Origin: Paraspadella gotoi | Lineage: Eukaryota > Chaetognatha | Assembly (NCBI GenBank): GCA_051294375.1 | Contig: CM119267.1 | Coordinates: 9,201,709-9,265,708 of the forward strand | Length of the DNA stretch: 64,000 nucleotides | Reading direction: 5' to 3' | Shown here: positions 49,748 through 61,682 of the stretch, piece by piece | Layout of the letters: each line of letters begins with the position of its first letter | How positions within the stretch are numbered: position 1 is the first letter of the stretch | Program-made: the position numbers and the translations under genes | Notes under the pieces: generated by a model | Told to the model about the DNA's origin: nothing | Database searches by the model: none | What the model saw: only the letters and a program-made list of their open reading frames with translations

Positions 49748-51442
49748 ATGCGTCGAAATACCCGAATCATTTTTATTCTGGCCCTAGTGTGGATCGGCGG
49801 CGTCATCTTGTACGTCTACCGCGATCGTGGGGACAAACCCGCCGTCAACAAGGGGTTAATTCTCAAGAATTTCGTTCCCAACGACCCCGAACACAATGGC
49901 CCCACAGTGAATGAGCGTCCCGTCGGATCGGCGTCCGACGGTCACCAACTCACTTGGCAGTTGTTCGACGAAAAGGCCTATATTAAAAAAACTCGTCTTA
50001 AGGACGGAGAAGACCCATACCAGGCTAACAAGTTTAATCAGGCGGAAAGCGACAAGCTGGCGTCCAATCGTCCCGTGCCCGACACGCGTCATGGAAATTG
50101 TCGTCGCATCGAATGGAAGACCGAGACCCTTCCGAAAACCTCAATCATCATCACATTCCACAACGAGGCTAGGTCCGCCTTGCTTCGGACTGTCGTATCC
50201 GTCCTCAATCGCAGTCCCGAGCATCTCGTAGAGGAGATCATCCTTGTTGACGATTTTTCCAACGACCCGGACGACGGACTCGAGTTGGGCAAGATTCAGA
50301 AAGTTCGTGTGTTGCGCAACGACCGACGCGAGGGACTTATTCGGTCGCGGATCAAGGGGGCCGACATCGCCAAGGCTCCTGTTCTCACCTTCCTCGATTC
50401 TCATTGCGAGTGCAACGAAAATTGGCTGGAGCCTTTGCTGACGGAAGTGCACACGGACAAGACAAAAGTTGTCAGTCCCATTATCGACGTCATCAACATG
50501 GACAATTTCGGCTACATTGGTGCGTCGGATCAACTCCGAGGTGGATTCGATTGGAATCTCATCTTCAAGTGGGACTACATGTCGGCCGAGATGCGCAACG
50601 CCCGTCGAGCTGATCCGGTGGCCCCTATCAAGACTCCGATGATTGCGGGCGGCCTATTCATGATCGACAAATCCTGGTGGGAACAGCTGGACAAATACGA
50701 CCGAATGATGGATGTTTGGGGCGGAGAGAACTTAGAGATTTCTTTCCGCGTCTGGTTGTGCGGGGGCCAGCTCGAAATCATCCCATGCTCCCGCGTTGGC
50801 CACGTCTTCCGAAAGCAGCACCCATATACCTTCCCGGGCGGAAGCGGCAACGTATTCGCGCGCAACACTCGCCGCGCCGCTGAAGTGTGGATGGACGATT
50901 ATAAGTCTTTTTATTACGCGGCGGTGCCTTCCGCCAAGCACGTCCCTTACGGCAACATCAAACAGAGGCTTGAGTTAAAGCAACGTCAAAAGTGCAAACC
51001 CTTCCGTTGGTTCTTAGAAAACGTTTATCCCGAACTGAAAGTTCCCAACGCTCAGGACGTGGCTTTCGGTTCTATCCGCCAGGGCTCCCTCTGCATGGAC
51101 ACTTTGGGACACGTCAACGAACAGAGCGTCGGCGTCTACGATTGTCACGACACAGGCGGGAATCAGGAGTGGGCTATGACGAAAGACAAGGTTATCAAGC
51201 ACGGCGATCTCTGCGTAGACGGTCCCACCCCCGTCGTCGGAGCCACCCTCAAGCTCGCCTTCTGTGACACGAAAAAGCAAACCCAAAAATGGGAGCGATT
51301 CAATCACGATTCCATGATAAAACACTTGAAAAGCGGCCTTTGCATCGATAGCGTCGTTCACAAAAAGAAAGGTTTAACATTAACCGCCTGCGATACGTCC
51401 GCGTTGAGTCAACAGTGGAAGTTCACGTTAAATCGCCTTTAG
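49748..51442 (+). CDS. GALNT2: Polypeptide N-acetylgalactosaminyltransferase 2
   Basis: A single exon of 564 residues. This Golgi type II membrane enzyme starts mucin-type O-glycosylation by adding GalNAc to Ser/Thr. The order is: short basic cytosolic tail (MRRNTR), one membrane anchor (about 7-25), stem, GT-A catalytic domain from about residue 115 ([19 protein letters not shown]), the metal-binding DSH motif (about 217-219), the Gal/GalNAc-T motif [11 protein letters not shown], and a C-terminal ricin-type lectin domain (about 435-564) with LCMDTLGH and QQWKF. The [11 protein letters not shown] stem motif, the LENVYPEL segment and the C-terminal SQQWKFTLN match GALNT2 specifically. An in-frame ATG 60 bp upstream (49688) would add 20 residues and is less likely. 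Confidence 0.95.
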   Translation: MRRNTRIIFILALVWIGGVILYVYRDRGDKPAVNKGLILKNFVPNDPEHNGPTVNERPVGSASDGHQLTWQLFDEKAYIKKTRLKDGEDPYQANKFNQAESDKLASNRPVPDTRHGNCRRIEWKTETLPKTSIIITFHNEARSALLRTVVSVLNRSPEHLVEEIILVDDFSNDPDDGLELGKIQKVRVLRNDRREGLIRSRIKGADIAKAPVLTFLDSHCECNENWLEPLLTEVHTDKTKVVSPIIDVINMDNFGYIGASDQLRGGFDWNLIFKWDYMSAEMRNARRADPVAPIKTPMIAGGLFMIDKSWWEQLDKYDRMMDVWGGENLEISFRVWLCGGQLEIIPCSRVGHVFRKQHPYTFPGGSGNVFARNTRRAAEVWMDDYKSFYYAAVPSAKHVPYGNIKQRLELKQRQKCKPFRWFLENVYPELKVPNAQDVAFGSIRQGSLCMDTLGHVNEQSVGVYDCHDTGGNQEWAMTKDKVIKHGDLCVDGPTPVVGATLKLAFCDTKKQTQKWERFNHDSMIKHLKSGLCIDSVVHKKKGLTLTACDTSALSQQWKFTLNRL

Positions 51443-52184
51443 ATGAAATGCCCCCCTTATCCCACTATCGCTCGCTCACCCGTTTGAATATTGGCAACAA
51501 TCACTTGCGCCTCTCGATTCCATTTATAAGTTTTTGTTCAGTCTTATACATAAATAATTTCGACGGCGATTCTTTTTCTATTTATGAGCACTTTTTTAAA
51601 ATCACTGGGAGTTATATGATCGTTTTAAAGACTGCACTTTTCAAAGTGAAAACCGTTTTCAATTTCATCTATTAAAGTCATTTGGAAATATAATAAGTAA
51701 TCATGCCACAATCGAGATCAACGGCTGAATTTTACAGCTAGTCATCGACCGTGCGTCTCACCTTTTCTGATAATCTAAATTAAGCTAATTCCGCTTTCTA
51801 GCTTGCATCACATTCTTTTCTTGTGTTTATATGCCGGACGAGAACTCGCCATCGCAATATCAGTGTTACAATTTGAAAACGGTGCTGCATTGGCCGTGCT
51901 AAATGTTGTTAGTATAAAAATCGTTTGTAATAACAAAAGACGTAAATCATCCAGTTAATCAATGGCACCATTGTTTTGCTTCTGAGTTAAAATGTTGCTG
52001 ATAATTTCGTTAGTGTCATCTTTAGATTAGAACCTTTTTTTTTTCCAGAAGCACCACCCCCTTTTTTTATTGCTAGCTTTTAATTTTACAACTACGAAAT
52101 CGTTCCTTGGGTCAAAATTTTCCGACTTCGTTGATTTCTATTTTTTTCTTAAGGGAGAAAAAAGATGCTAAGATTGACGAAACG
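51443..52184. other. Intergenic spacer, GALNT2 to STXBP4
   Basis: This 0.74-kb stretch shows no supported gene. It should include the GALNT2 3' UTR. A pyrimidine-rich acceptor-like site ends at 52153, 31 bp before the STXBP4 start. Confidence 0.5.
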
Positions 52185-53939
52185 ATGATGGCGAATTCCG
52201 ATGCCTTGGAACTTTTATTTCCAGCTTCTTCCGCCGCATCGGGCCTGGGACTCCAACTCGTCGGAGGTCGCGGAGAATCTGATCACCCTTCTCTACCGCC
52301 AACTCCCATCTACGTTCGGCGCGTTTTACGCGATGGCGTTGCGTGGAGGGACGGCCGTCTTCAACGCGGCGACGTCGTCCTCGGTGTCAACCACGTTCGC
52401 TTCGGTGACGTGACTGCGAGTTTTGCGCGAGACGCCTTGAAGAGCGCGTGTGCTGTTGCCGCAGCATCCTCCGCCGCCTCGAAGGATGAAGGCCCGAATG
52501 AAGGAACGCTGAAACTTATCGTGAAAAAGGGGAGCGAAGAGGGTGATCACGAGTTTCACTCGATCCTGGCCATGAGTTCCGACGTATCGTCAGTTAGATC
52601 CCGTTCTTCCGCCATTTCTTTGAGAGAGGACGACGATTCATTTTCGTTTGCTTCTTCTTTCGGTCCGCTGCCTCCGCCGCCTCCAGTGCCCGATATTTAT
52701 TTAGGCCAGTTAGTTGACGAATTGGTCGATGAGGATCCCACTCGAATTCGACATGATTTCAATTCCACCCCAACTTTTCTTTCAGACTTTCGATTCTCCA
52801 ATTCCAAACATTCAGTATTTACGTCGGAAAAATGTCACCAGACTCAGGATTTCATTCCAATTCCCAGACTGATTTCATCGCTGAGACATTTGGGCCTTGC
52901 AGAGAACGACGCCGCGGTCGACCTGTTTCTTTCCGCTTTGGACAAGGAAGGATTCTTGAGCGCGGACAAAACGGCAGCCCCGGCAAACCGCGTTTTCGAG
53001 GTCGCCAAAAAAATGTTTAAGTCGCCAATACCCGGCGATTCGCGGGAATCATGTGGCAGCAATCGCGCGATTAATACTGTATGTTTAACGGCGAACGCTT
53101 CGACCAACACGGCGTCGCGACCCGAAGATTTTCCAGCGGATCTAAAGGTCTCGTCGGATATCATTAAAAGCCTTCGTCAGGAGCGGGACGACGCCGTGAT
53201 CGAGGCAAAAAAAATACGAACGAATCTGGAGGCAACCCAATCACGAGTTGACCGACTGGAGAAGGATCTCATGAAGTTGCGTTTGGAGCAACAGGCGACC
53301 TTGACCGAGAATCGTCAACTCGAAAAAGATCTGTCATCGAGTCGTGACGAAATCCAAGTTCGTCGTCAGGACGAAAAAGATTTTTTCAAGGTCATCAGCG
53401 ACCTCGAGGTTGAGGTGGAGAGATTAAAACTTGAAGTCGAAGACAAGAAGATTCACCCCGATGTGTTAAAAAGGATGTCGGTGCTGACCTGCGAAGTTAA
53501 GAAGCTCAGAAAGTGGTCAGCCGCGCAAGAGGCGGGTTTGCACAAGCTCTTGGGGTTTTTGGAAGAGTTGCACAAGCACCTGGTGGAAAAAAGCGACCTG
53601 GAGAAAGACGATGCCCTTACCAGCTCGCTTTCTTCGACCCCAACGATTCGGACGATGGCGACGGAGTGTCGGCAAACGGTGCTGTCGGTGAAGAATCTTT
53701 TAGACGGGAGCGAACCCTTGCCCTTTGGTTGGGAACGAGTTTCTGGTGAAGACGGCTTCACTTATTTTGTCGATCATGTAAACGAGAAATCATCGTGGGA
53801 AAATCCCTTGTCGGCGGAAAACTTTAAATCGAACTCATTTTCAGAGCCGCTGACAGATTTGCTGAATAACCACGAAAATATAGTTACTGACAAATGTGAA
53901 TCTCAATCCGATATCATTCCCACCGACGCAATCCTTTGA
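52185..53939 (+). CDS. STXBP4: Syntaxin-binding protein 4 (PDZ, coiled coil, WW)
   Basis: A single exon of 584 residues. A PDZ domain lies at about 10-110 (LGLQLVGGRG as the carboxylate-binding loop, then VRRVLRDGVAWRDGRLQRGDVVLGVN). A Ser-rich middle follows, then a helical segment with LGLAENDAAVDLFLSALDKEGFLS (about 225-280), a long coiled coil (about 325-480) and a WW domain near the C-terminus (about 512-543, LPFGWERV..GFTYFVDHVNEKSSWENP). This order is that of STXBP4/Synip, which binds syntaxin 4 and regulates vesicle fusion in vertebrates. The ATG at 52185 was taken because upstream in-frame sequence lacks a methionine and runs into an acceptor-like site. Confidence 0.87.
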   Translation: MMANSDALELLFPASSAASGLGLQLVGGRGESDHPSLPPTPIYVRRVLRDGVAWRDGRLQRGDVVLGVNHVRFGDVTASFARDALKSACAVAAASSAASKDEGPNEGTLKLIVKKGSEEGDHEFHSILAMSSDVSSVRSRSSAISLREDDDSFSFASSFGPLPPPPPVPDIYLGQLVDELVDEDPTRIRHDFNSTPTFLSDFRFSNSKHSVFTSEKCHQTQDFIPIPRLISSLRHLGLAENDAAVDLFLSALDKEGFLSADKTAAPANRVFEVAKKMFKSPIPGDSRESCGSNRAINTVCLTANASTNTASRPEDFPADLKVSSDIIKSLRQERDDAVIEAKKIRTNLEATQSRVDRLEKDLMKLRLEQQATLTENRQLEKDLSSSRDEIQVRRQDEKDFFKVISDLEVEVERLKLEVEDKKIHPDVLKRMSVLTCEVKKLRKWSAAQEAGLHKLLGFLEELHKHLVEKSDLEKDDALTSSLSSTPTIRTMATECRQTVLSVKNLLDGSEPLPFGWERVSGEDGFTYFVDHVNEKSSWENPLSAENFKSNSFSEPLTDLLNNHENIVTDKCESQSDIIPTDAIL

Positions 53940-54325
53940 ATAATTAATCATTAAAACTGTTTCAACATACGATCTCAACGCCCCCTTTTTTACCCAGCCC
54001 AACGTTGGGCAATGCCTTTTATGCCAATGTTTATTCTTGCATTAGTACTTCCAGTGGCTTATTATTTCTCTCCGTATAATCGGTTTATTTATTTTTTATT
54101 TTTTCAGAATAGTATGTGGTGAGAATGAATCGAACTTTGAAACAAAGAAGGTTGGCTGTGATATTTTTTAGTCACGAACGAAGAAGAAGACGGCCCCGAA
54201 CCCCGAGACTCGATCTTCTCGAAAAACATTCGATCTCTCTTGGGAAACCAAAGCTGATGTAAACCAATGCCTAGAATTTTTTTGTGCTACTCTCCACTTC
54301 GAAATTCATTCCAAAGAAATTCGCG
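53940..54325. other. Intergenic spacer, STXBP4 to MFS transporter
   Basis: About 390 bp without a supported gene. An acceptor-like TTTTTTCAG ends at 54107. The 220 bp between it and the ATG contain a GTGAGA donor, so a cis-spliced leader is possible here. Confidence 0.5.
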
Positions 54326-57300
54326 ATGCCTTTTATCGTATCCTTGATGAGATCGCAGTTGTCAACGTACAACGTATATTTTTTGGTTATTCTCATGCTA
54401 TCTCATTTGATGCTGCAAATCAACCGATTCATTCTCGCTATAGTAGCTCAGCCCGTCGCTCAAGCGTTGCATTTCGGTGACCAGGCGTGCATGCGTAATA
54501 AGTCAATTGAGATAAATAACGTCAATTGGACTGACCAAGATGTGGACTCTGTTTGCCGCGGAGCAAACAATGTAAGTATGAATTCAATAAAATACTTAAC
54601 TCAGGCTTTCGATTTCTTAAGGGTATTTTATGATATGTACTAATGTCTTCTGTCAGTTTCAATTCCTTTGAACGATACCAGAAAGCTATAATACTGTGAT
54701 GTGTTGTTATCGTGTATATTTGTACTAATTTTTATCATTTACTTATACTTAATATTAATAAAAACACTTCAATAACGATATTTTTAACTTTTACTTTAAG
54801 GCTTCTGATTGTTATGACCTTGTCACTGACGAAAACGGCTTTTCTCTGTGCGCTTACGATTATTTTGGTGGTGGATTGGAATATCAAATTCTGGTGGGTC
54901 CAGTCTACATATTCGTCTTCACCTTTAGTGGAATTTTGATGGGCTTTCTTGCCGATCGTTACAATCGCAAGAACCTGCTTGCCCTTTTCCTTGCGCTCTG
55001 GTCTATCGTCATAGTACTAATGGCTTTTGTCACACAGTACTGGCAGGTTATTTCTCGTAAAAGAACTTTGTGTCATTGCCAAATTTTATCGAGGCTCTCA
55101 TTTTTTTTAGCTGCTGGTTCTTCGTCTACTGCTCGGCTTCACCCAAGCAGGGTGCGTTCCTTTTGCTTCGTCGCTGATCGCCGATATCCTGTCGGCGTCA
55201 CTGCGCGGTGCCGGGATAGCCTTCTTCGAGATCGGCGTTTACTTTGGCTTTAGCCTTGCCTTCGTCGTGGGCAACCTCGTCACTGAGGCGGATATTTTTG
55301 GCTTTGCTTGGAGACCGGCCTTCGTCGTTGCCGGGGCGCCCGGTGAGAGGCCGGAGAAAAGTTTACATGTTTCCGCCTAACTAGTAGTAATACTCTTAAC
55401 ACTGATGAGGTTTCCCCAATCCCCATATTAGGCGTTCTTCTCGCGCTTGTGATCTTGGCGACAATTCGAGAACCGGAACGAAAAACCCAGTCACTGCTCA
55501 ACGCGGATGTTGTAGGAGCAGACCCAGACCAAAATTTGGGGTGGAAAAAAACGTCGGAGCTGTTTTGCCGTCCCTTTCTTTTAGTTTTCTTTCTCGCCAG
55601 CGCCTTGAGAATGGGGGCCGGCTATTGTTTCGCATATAATAATCAAGTAAATCAGTTGTTGGAGAATGAGCCGTTTTATTTGACAAAATAACCCGTTTAT
55701 ATTTGAATGTATCATATTTATTTTTTTATTAATAGATTTATTTTGCCATGATTGGAGAGTCGGCAACCTCCATCGCTCGCTGGATGTCGTGGGTTCCTGC
55801 CGTTTCCGGTTCCATCGGTTGTCTGCTCGGCGGAATCATTTCCGACCGCGTCGCTCCACGTCTCGGCGTCGTGGGAAGAATTTGGGTCGTCGTGGCCTCT
55901 CTCATACTCGCGTCTCCTTTTGGATGTGAGTTACGAGCTATTTTTTATCTTTTCCTCAAATTAACTTTGACTATTTTGCCTTAGCGGGAGTGCTATTTCT
56001 TTCACCACCATATTGCTACCTCGCGTTGATCGGCAATTATATTCTCGGTGAGACGTTTATCGGAGTTTGTATTACTATCGTGGTCGAACTCTTTCCCGTC
56101 AGGATGCGCGCCTCAGCCGTTGGTGTTTATATTTTCGTTATTCAAAATATCGGGGGAAATATGGAAATGTTCATACCTCCTCTCAGGCAAGGACCGTTAC
56201 GAATTATGAATTTATGGCAACAGCCGGGCTGCCTGTGATGCCCATTGGGATGGGGCATCTCACTGTTGGCTTTGGGGGCTTCCGACCCTCAGTGATGCCT
56301 CCAGTCACTGGCGCGGTTACCCTAGGATGGTCTCGCTTTGCCAACGCAGAGGGAAGTCGTTAGGACTGTGGATGGAACACTACGCCTGGGATGGTGTGTT
56401 CCCCCTCTGAGCCAATGGATTTGGCTGACGGATGGTGGACGTGAGGCAGTGTGAATATACTGCCACAGGATCCCCGGGCCAAGACATCACTCAGGTTCCT
56501 CAAGCCTGAGAGGTGTCTGACAAGACTGTTACCATAGTGGGAGAGAGAGAGAGAGCGCGAGTTGTGGGGCATAGGCGTTTGTCGTAGCGTACCCCAGGGG
56601 CATAGGCGTTTGTCGTAGCGTACCCGAAGTCGGCAGGGCATAGGCGTTTGTCGTAGCGTACCCTGAGAAGGTTGCGTGTTCGATAGTAGGGCTCACCACT
56701 TATGGCAACAGCCGGGCTGCCTGTGATGCCCATTGGGATGGGGCATCTCACTGTTGGCTTTGGGGGCTTCCGACCCTCAGTGATGCCTCCAGTCACTGGC
56801 GCGGTTACCCTAGGACGGTCTCGCTTTGCCAACGCAGAGGGAAGTCGTTAGGACTGTGGATGGAACACTACGCCTGGGATGGTGTGTTCCCCTCTGAGCC
56901 AATGGATTTGGCTGACGGATGGTGGACGTGAGGCAGTGTGAATATACTGCCACAAATTAATGTTTTCTGATTGTCTGGCTTATTGATTTATCGTTTGATT
57001 GCTATACTTAATCCATTGTACAATGTTCAGGCATCTAATGCAAACTACTTATCAGTCCATGTCGACGTTTAAAAGCCTACAATATTCCTTGTTTGTAATG
57101 TACCCGGGAATGTATTGGGTCAGCGCAGCCCTGTACATCGTCACCATACTCATGTTAGCGTGCGGTTTAAGCAACGAGTTTCACGTCAACGACGATCGGT
57201 ATGAAATCATGAACATATTTTTTTCACCAAAGTTTCTTTTAAATGTGGAGATATTTTCAGAAGAGCTTGCGGAGATAACCGAATCGATCCCTTGCGGCGG

Positions 57301-57417
57301 AGTGCCACCGATATTGCTTCTGAAATTAGGACGACGAGTGAACAAGAAGTGCAGCTTGAAGATAAAGACGACACTTTTAGCGGAAAGGGCGAAAACTTCA
57401 ACCCAGCTTCGAATTAA
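54326..57417 (+). CDS. Major facilitator superfamily transporter, spinster-like
   Basis: Eight exons (54326-54571, 54801-55046, 55111-55342, 55432-55646, 55736-55925, 55985-56186, 57031-57198, 57261-57417) encode 551 residues with about 12 membrane spans. The signature loop between TM2 and TM3 is GFLADRYNRKNLLALFLALWS, followed by LLVLRLLLGFTQAG and GIAFFEIGVYFGFSLAF, matching spinster-type MFS proteins. Later spans include IGCLLGGIISDRVAPRLGV and VVELFPVRMRASAVGVYIF. The cytosolic tail is acidic and Ser/Thr-rich. Intron 6 (56187-57030) starts with GC and carries a repeat. The substrate cannot be told from sequence. Spinster proteins export lysolipids or sphingosine-1-phosphate, but assignment to that branch is only a resemblance. 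Confidence 0.83.
56212..56954. repeat. Pair of 255-bp direct repeats with short tandem units between, in MFS intron 6
   Basis: Copy 1 (56212-56467) and copy 2 (56700-56954) differ by about two bases and share both ends (TTATGGCAACAGCCGGGCTG to ATATACTGCCACA). The 232 bp between them holds a short GA run and three copies of GGGCATAGGCGTTTGTCGTA near 56567, 56598 and 56636. It is GC-rich compared with the host intron. Confidence 0.9.
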
Positions 57418-57941
57418 AAGTTTATTGGGAATTTATTTTCAGGACGAGCCTACATTTGGATGATTTCAGATATATTTATACATACTTGTATTTGGTGTTC
57501 TTTTTTTTGTTTTTGAAAACCCATGTCTATCTTTAAAAGAAGACTGCTCGAACCTAAAGCACTTTGAAAAAAGTTTTTATATATTTATTAAAAATATAAA
57601 CCGTGCAATTTACTTCACTCCGATATACATTAATTAGTTGAAATCAAGCGTGAACGTTTGTTTCGCTTATTTTGAGATTATTTTGTTAATTTTTTGAGGG
57701 CTGATTGTGGTCAGAGTTTAATTACATTACAAAGCTTATCTCTTACTCAGAATGTCTTTACAGTTGGTAAAAAATATTTTTGGTGCAAAGAAACTTCTAT
57801 CATCATTCAAGGAAGAATCAATATTTCTAAGTCGTCAGGTCAGTTAATTCCGTTTCCGTGTCTCCGGAAAGTTTCAATTATACGTACAATACCGGCTTTC
57901 TCTGCCGATCCTAGCGATTAACGCGCTTCCCGATCGAATCG
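57418..57941. other. Intergenic spacer, MFS transporter to BOLA1
   Basis: About 0.5 kb of AT-rich sequence with no supported gene. A 75-codon frame at 57694-57921 has no recognisable feature. Confidence 0.5.
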
Positions 57942-58349
57942 ATGTCCGTCACTTCTGAAAACCCTCGCGAAAAAGTGATAATCGACAAGTTAACAACTGT
58001 GTTTCGACCATCATTCTTAAGTGTCGTTAACGAAAGTTACATGCACTCGGTGCCGAAAGGAAGCGAGACCCATTTTAAAGTAAGCGAAAGGTTCTTTGAA
58101 AAAGTGTTTGAGAATCGAGGCTTTTGTAGGGTTGGGGCGTTTCTTCTGTTGCAGGTAGTAGTCGTGTCGGACCAATTCGAGGGCGTCAAACCTATCGAGC
58201 GACATCGGCGGGTCAACGACGTACTAAAGGAAGAGTTGGCTACCGGAATGCACGCTCTTTCTATTCATGCGAAGACTCCTAGTCAGTGGCAATCATCTGG
58301 CAGAGACTTACCCAAATCCCCTCCGTGCATGGGAGGGATGGGTTTATAG
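57942..58349 (+). CDS. BOLA1: BolA-like protein 1
   Basis: Two exons, 57942-58079 and 58155-58349, encode 110 residues. The fold is that of the BolA family: NPREKVIIDKLTTVF helix, FKVVVVSDQFEGVKPIERHRRVNDVLKEEL with the conserved helix-turn-helix-like segment and metal-liganding His, and the C-terminal HALSIHAKTPSQW. BOLA1 binds a [2Fe-2S] cluster with glutaredoxin 5 in mitochondria. No strong import sequence is obvious here. The 75-nt intron lacks stops and keeps frame, but its removal restores the unbroken BolA strand SETHFK-VVVVSD, so I treat it as an intron. Confidence 0.92.
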   Translation: MSVTSENPREKVIIDKLTTVFRPSFLSVVNESYMHSVPKGSETHFKVSERFFEKVFENRGFCRVGAFLLLQVVVVSDQFEGVKPIERHRRVNDVLKEELATGMHALSIHAKTPSQWQSSGRDLPKSPPCMGGMGL

Positions 58350-58583
58350 GCTATGATATTCTTTTTCCTGGGATTAGACGTCATGACGAATATTTTTAAC
58401 CATGAACTCTTGCAAATCTATCCCTCATAGTTTACTTACCTGTTATCTAATTTGTTAGTTTTCATTGTTTTTTTTGAATAATTAACATTTTTCGCGAACA
58501 GGTTATTCCTCTTTTTTTTCGAAAAAGCTCTAAATAGAATTAGGATACTGGAATGAAATCGATTTAGGTTTCCAGTCGTGACA

Positions 58584-59504
58584 ATGAGTCAGATGTGCGT
58601 CACTCCATTTTCTAGCAACATTTCTCAAGAGCGGCGCACATCCGGCGGTCGTCCCCACAGTCATGTAACAGCGGGGGAACCCATTTCGCTCAACGTGGGG
58701 GGCGTGAATTACACCACTTCGCTCACGACTCTTTTGAAACATCCCGAATCGATGCTGGGCCGGATGTTCAGCGGCCCCATCCCGACGGCGACCGATGGCG
58801 GGGGTTCCTTCTTCATAGACCGTGATGGCAACTTATTTCGGTACATCCTCAACTTTCTCCGCAACGACAAACTCACTCTGCCGGAAAACTTTAACGAGCT
58901 GGAGCAGTTGAAGGAGGAGGTGGACTTTTATCAAATTTCGCCGATGATGAAGGCGCTCGTCGACTACTCGGCCGCGCAGGAAGAGGCTCGACGAGTAGAG
59001 CACGCGGATCAGGAGCGCCTTTCCAACTCTCTCCTTAACGGCAAGATCGTCGACATTGTCGAACACAATGTGCTCGATCACATGGGCAGCAAATCCGTAC
59101 ACGTCTACGCCCCCGCTGACATTCTTAAGTGCTTTCCCCTCCAACCGGACGATTTGGCCAACGTGGAAAAACTTGTGCAAGTGGCTCAGCAGACGGATTA
59201 CCACCCAAACCGCAGTCCCGACGGGCCGCTTTGGCATCTGGGGAAGGGCTACATAGAGATGCAAAACCTCACCTATCTGACTCGCAGCGAACTGAGCGAG
59301 TTGCTTCGATCTTTTGGATGTCGGCTTCTCCACACCTCGACTTCGTACAGTAACGGGAGCGAAGTAACGAACAAGAACGTTTTAACTGTCCTGGACAAGT
59401 GGTTCGTGGCCGACCACTCACTTCCCGCAATGAAAGAACTGAGCATGTCTCGAAGGGCTCTCCCGCCTGGGCGTCTCGTCGGCTTTCTTGATTGGAATCC
59501 CTAA
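58584..59504 (+). CDS. KCTD-family BTB/POZ protein
   Basis: A single exon of 306 residues. The T1-type BTB domain spans about 36-130 (ISLNVGGVNYTTSLTTLLKHPESMLGRMF, then FFIDRDGNLFRYILNFLRNDKL, then EVDFYQI). KCTD proteins form oligomers and often act as substrate adaptors for cullin-3 ubiquitin ligases. The C-terminal half (TYLTRSELSELLRSFGCRLLHTSTS) has the alternating pattern of the KCTD C-terminal domain, but I cannot assign a specific member. A GTG six bases upstream opens the same frame, but the ATG was chosen. Confidence 0.87.
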   Translation: MSQMCVTPFSSNISQERRTSGGRPHSHVTAGEPISLNVGGVNYTTSLTTLLKHPESMLGRMFSGPIPTATDGGGSFFIDRDGNLFRYILNFLRNDKLTLPENFNELEQLKEEVDFYQISPMMKALVDYSAAQEEARRVEHADQERLSNSLLNGKIVDIVEHNVLDHMGSKSVHVYAPADILKCFPLQPDDLANVEKLVQVAQQTDYHPNRSPDGPLWHLGKGYIEMQNLTYLTRSELSELLRSFGCRLLHTSTSYSNGSEVTNKNVLTVLDKWFVADHSLPAMKELSMSRRALPPGRLVGFLDWNP

Positions 59505-60204
59505 AGTAAAAATTACTGAGTTGAGGAAAAATGCTCATTGCTCAATGACTCGGACCCTTTTTTCTTTTTTTTTTCTAAGCCGTTGTTTGCTTGCCGTGGA
59601 TATACGTACGTCTTTGAAAATAGAGAAAGGATTTAGGAATCGGAGTACATGCCGTTTTTATTTTTAAGGGATAATTTTGTGACACCTTATTATATTACAG
59701 CTATTCAAATTTATTCTTGTATTTATTAGCGTAAGTGGGCATTTGTTGGGGCCTAATAAATGTATATTACGATTTTTTTTTTATTGTGGCTCAGTTTTCA
59801 AAAAAAATGATCGTGATAAGATTTATATCAAAGTTAGTTTTTCAATCAGATAAAAATTTTAGTTCACGTTAAACAAGTGAATACTTTCCGACAATGACTT
59901 TGAATCTTGCCTGAAACTGAGAATGTGCACTTCATTCAAAGTGACATCCAATAGTCCATTCATTCGAAAACGAAATTTCATTTTCTTTGTCTAGGTTTTC
60001 TATTTTTTCTCTTGATAGTGTTATTTTAAAGAATACAATTTAAAATCCCAAATAATTGTTTTTCAATTTTAGTATTTAATATTTTCATAATATTTTATTC
60101 TGCGCACTCTACGTATTTTATTGGGGTGGGAATGCAGCTTTACAATTTTTCAAATATTTTATGAGTATCAGTACTTATTTGATTAGGTTAAAAAATTTGA
60201 AACC
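59505..60204. other. Intergenic spacer, KCTD gene to UBA3
   Basis: This is 0.7 kb of AT-rich sequence with no supported gene. It ends in an acceptor-like TTGATTAG (60185-60186), 18 bp before the UBA3 ATG. Confidence 0.5.
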
Positions 60205-61572
60205 ATGACCGAATCCGAACCCATCATGGACACTGGATCCAACGATGCGGGGGTGGTGGACTGGCCCGATCGCTGGAACCATCTTCGAAAAGTGTTAGAG
60301 CGGACGGGGCCATTGGCCCACCCCGAGTTTGAAGCTTCTCCCGAATCGCTCGCCATTATGTTGGAGCACGTCCGCATCCTTGTCATCGGGGCTGGAGGTC
60401 TCGGATGCGAGCTGCTCAAAGACTTGGCGTTGATGGGATTTCGACAGATCTCGGTCATCGATATGGACACCATAGACGTGTCAAACCTCAACCGACAATT
60501 TCTCTTCAGACAATCGGACATCGGCATGCCCAAGGCCGAAGTCGCCGCAAGATTCGTCAATCAAAGGGTTCCTGGCTGCAACGTCGTTCCTTACTACAAA
60601 AAGATCCAGGACTTTGACGGGGATTTCTACACGCAGTTTCAGATCGTCGTTTGCGGTTTAGACTCGGTTCTGGCGAGGCGCTGGATTAACGGTATGCTTT
60701 TGAGCCTGTTAAACTACGACGACGAAGGAAATTTGGACGCGGAAAATCCCGGCGTCGTCTATCTTGTTGACGGTGGGACTGAAGGGTTCAAAGGCAACGC
60801 CCGGGTCGTTATTCCCGGCTCATCGGCTTGCATCGAGTGCACCCTCGATCTTTACCCGCCGCAAATAAACTTTCCCATGTGTACGCTGGCCCACACGCCT
60901 CGCCTGCCCGAACACTGCGTCGAGTTCATACGCGTCCTGGTTTGGCCGCAGGAAAAGCCTTTCGGGGAGGGCGTGGTCATAGATGGCGACGACCCATTGC
61001 ACCTCAAGTGGATACACGAAAGATCCCTAGCGCGCGCCGACGAGTTTGGCATCCTTGGCGTTACCTACCGTCTCACCCAGGGCGTCGTTAAGCGAATAAT
61101 TCCCGCGGTGGCCTCTACCAATGCGGTCATCGCAGCCGCTTGCGCCACCGAAGTCTTTAAGATCGTGAGCTCGACGGCGACGGCGCTGAGTAACTACATG
61201 ATTTTCAACGATACCCAAGGCGTTTATACCTACACCTTCGAGGCGGAGCGTCGCGACGACTGCCTCGCTTGTTCGCTGAAACGACAGAGCCTCTGCTTCC
61301 CCGAATCGACCAAACTGCAAGAGGTCGTCGACTACTTGACGGAAAGCGCACGTTACCAGATGAAAGCCCCTGGATTGACCACTGTTGTTAACGGGGCGAG
61401 CAAGACTTTGTACATGCAAAACATCAAATCCATTGAAGAGAAAACCAAACCGAACTTAAAGTTGTCGCTGAAAGAGTTGGGTTTGGGCGATGGTCAAGAA
61501 ATCGTCGTTGCAGATGTAACCACGCCCACCTCGCTCGTTTTTAAGCTGAAGATGACGGACAACGAAACGTAA
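60205..61572 (+). CDS. UBA3: NEDD8-activating enzyme E1 catalytic subunit
   Basis: A single exon of 455 residues, close to the 463 of human UBA3. Together with NAE1 it adenylates NEDD8 and transfers it to UBC12, enabling cullin neddylation. Visible features are the nucleotide-binding loop [17 protein letters not shown] (about 57-73), [17 protein letters not shown], the catalytic cysteine in [18 protein letters not shown] (about C226), [21 protein letters not shown], and a C-terminal ubiquitin-like fold (about 365-455) that recruits the E2. All key residues look intact. The gene lacks introns, and NUDT6 follows after 110 bp. Confidence 0.96.
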   Translation: MTESEPIMDTGSNDAGVVDWPDRWNHLRKVLERTGPLAHPEFEASPESLAIMLEHVRILVIGAGGLGCELLKDLALMGFRQISVIDMDTIDVSNLNRQFLFRQSDIGMPKAEVAARFVNQRVPGCNVVPYYKKIQDFDGDFYTQFQIVVCGLDSVLARRWINGMLLSLLNYDDEGNLDAENPGVVYLVDGGTEGFKGNARVVIPGSSACIECTLDLYPPQINFPMCTLAHTPRLPEHCVEFIRVLVWPQEKPFGEGVVIDGDDPLHLKWIHERSLARADEFGILGVTYRLTQGVVKRIIPAVASTNAVIAAACATEVFKIVSSTATALSNYMIFNDTQGVYTYTFEAERRDDCLACSLKRQSLCFPESTKLQEVVDYLTESARYQMKAPGLTTVVNGASKTLYMQNIKSIEEKTKPNLKLSLKELGLGDGQEIVVADVTTPTSLVFKLKMTDNET

Positions 61573-61682
61573 ACGAGGCTCAGAATATTTTAAATTTTTA
61601 AGGTTATTCGATGCCATCTATATGTCTTTACTGTGTTTCTAAGCCTAGCCTCTAAACTTTGTATCTGGTCTCGCTTTCAGCC

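Noticed and set aside
57694-57921. 75-codon frame upstream of BOLA1
   Set aside because: No domain, and it overlaps what is probably the BOLA1 leader.
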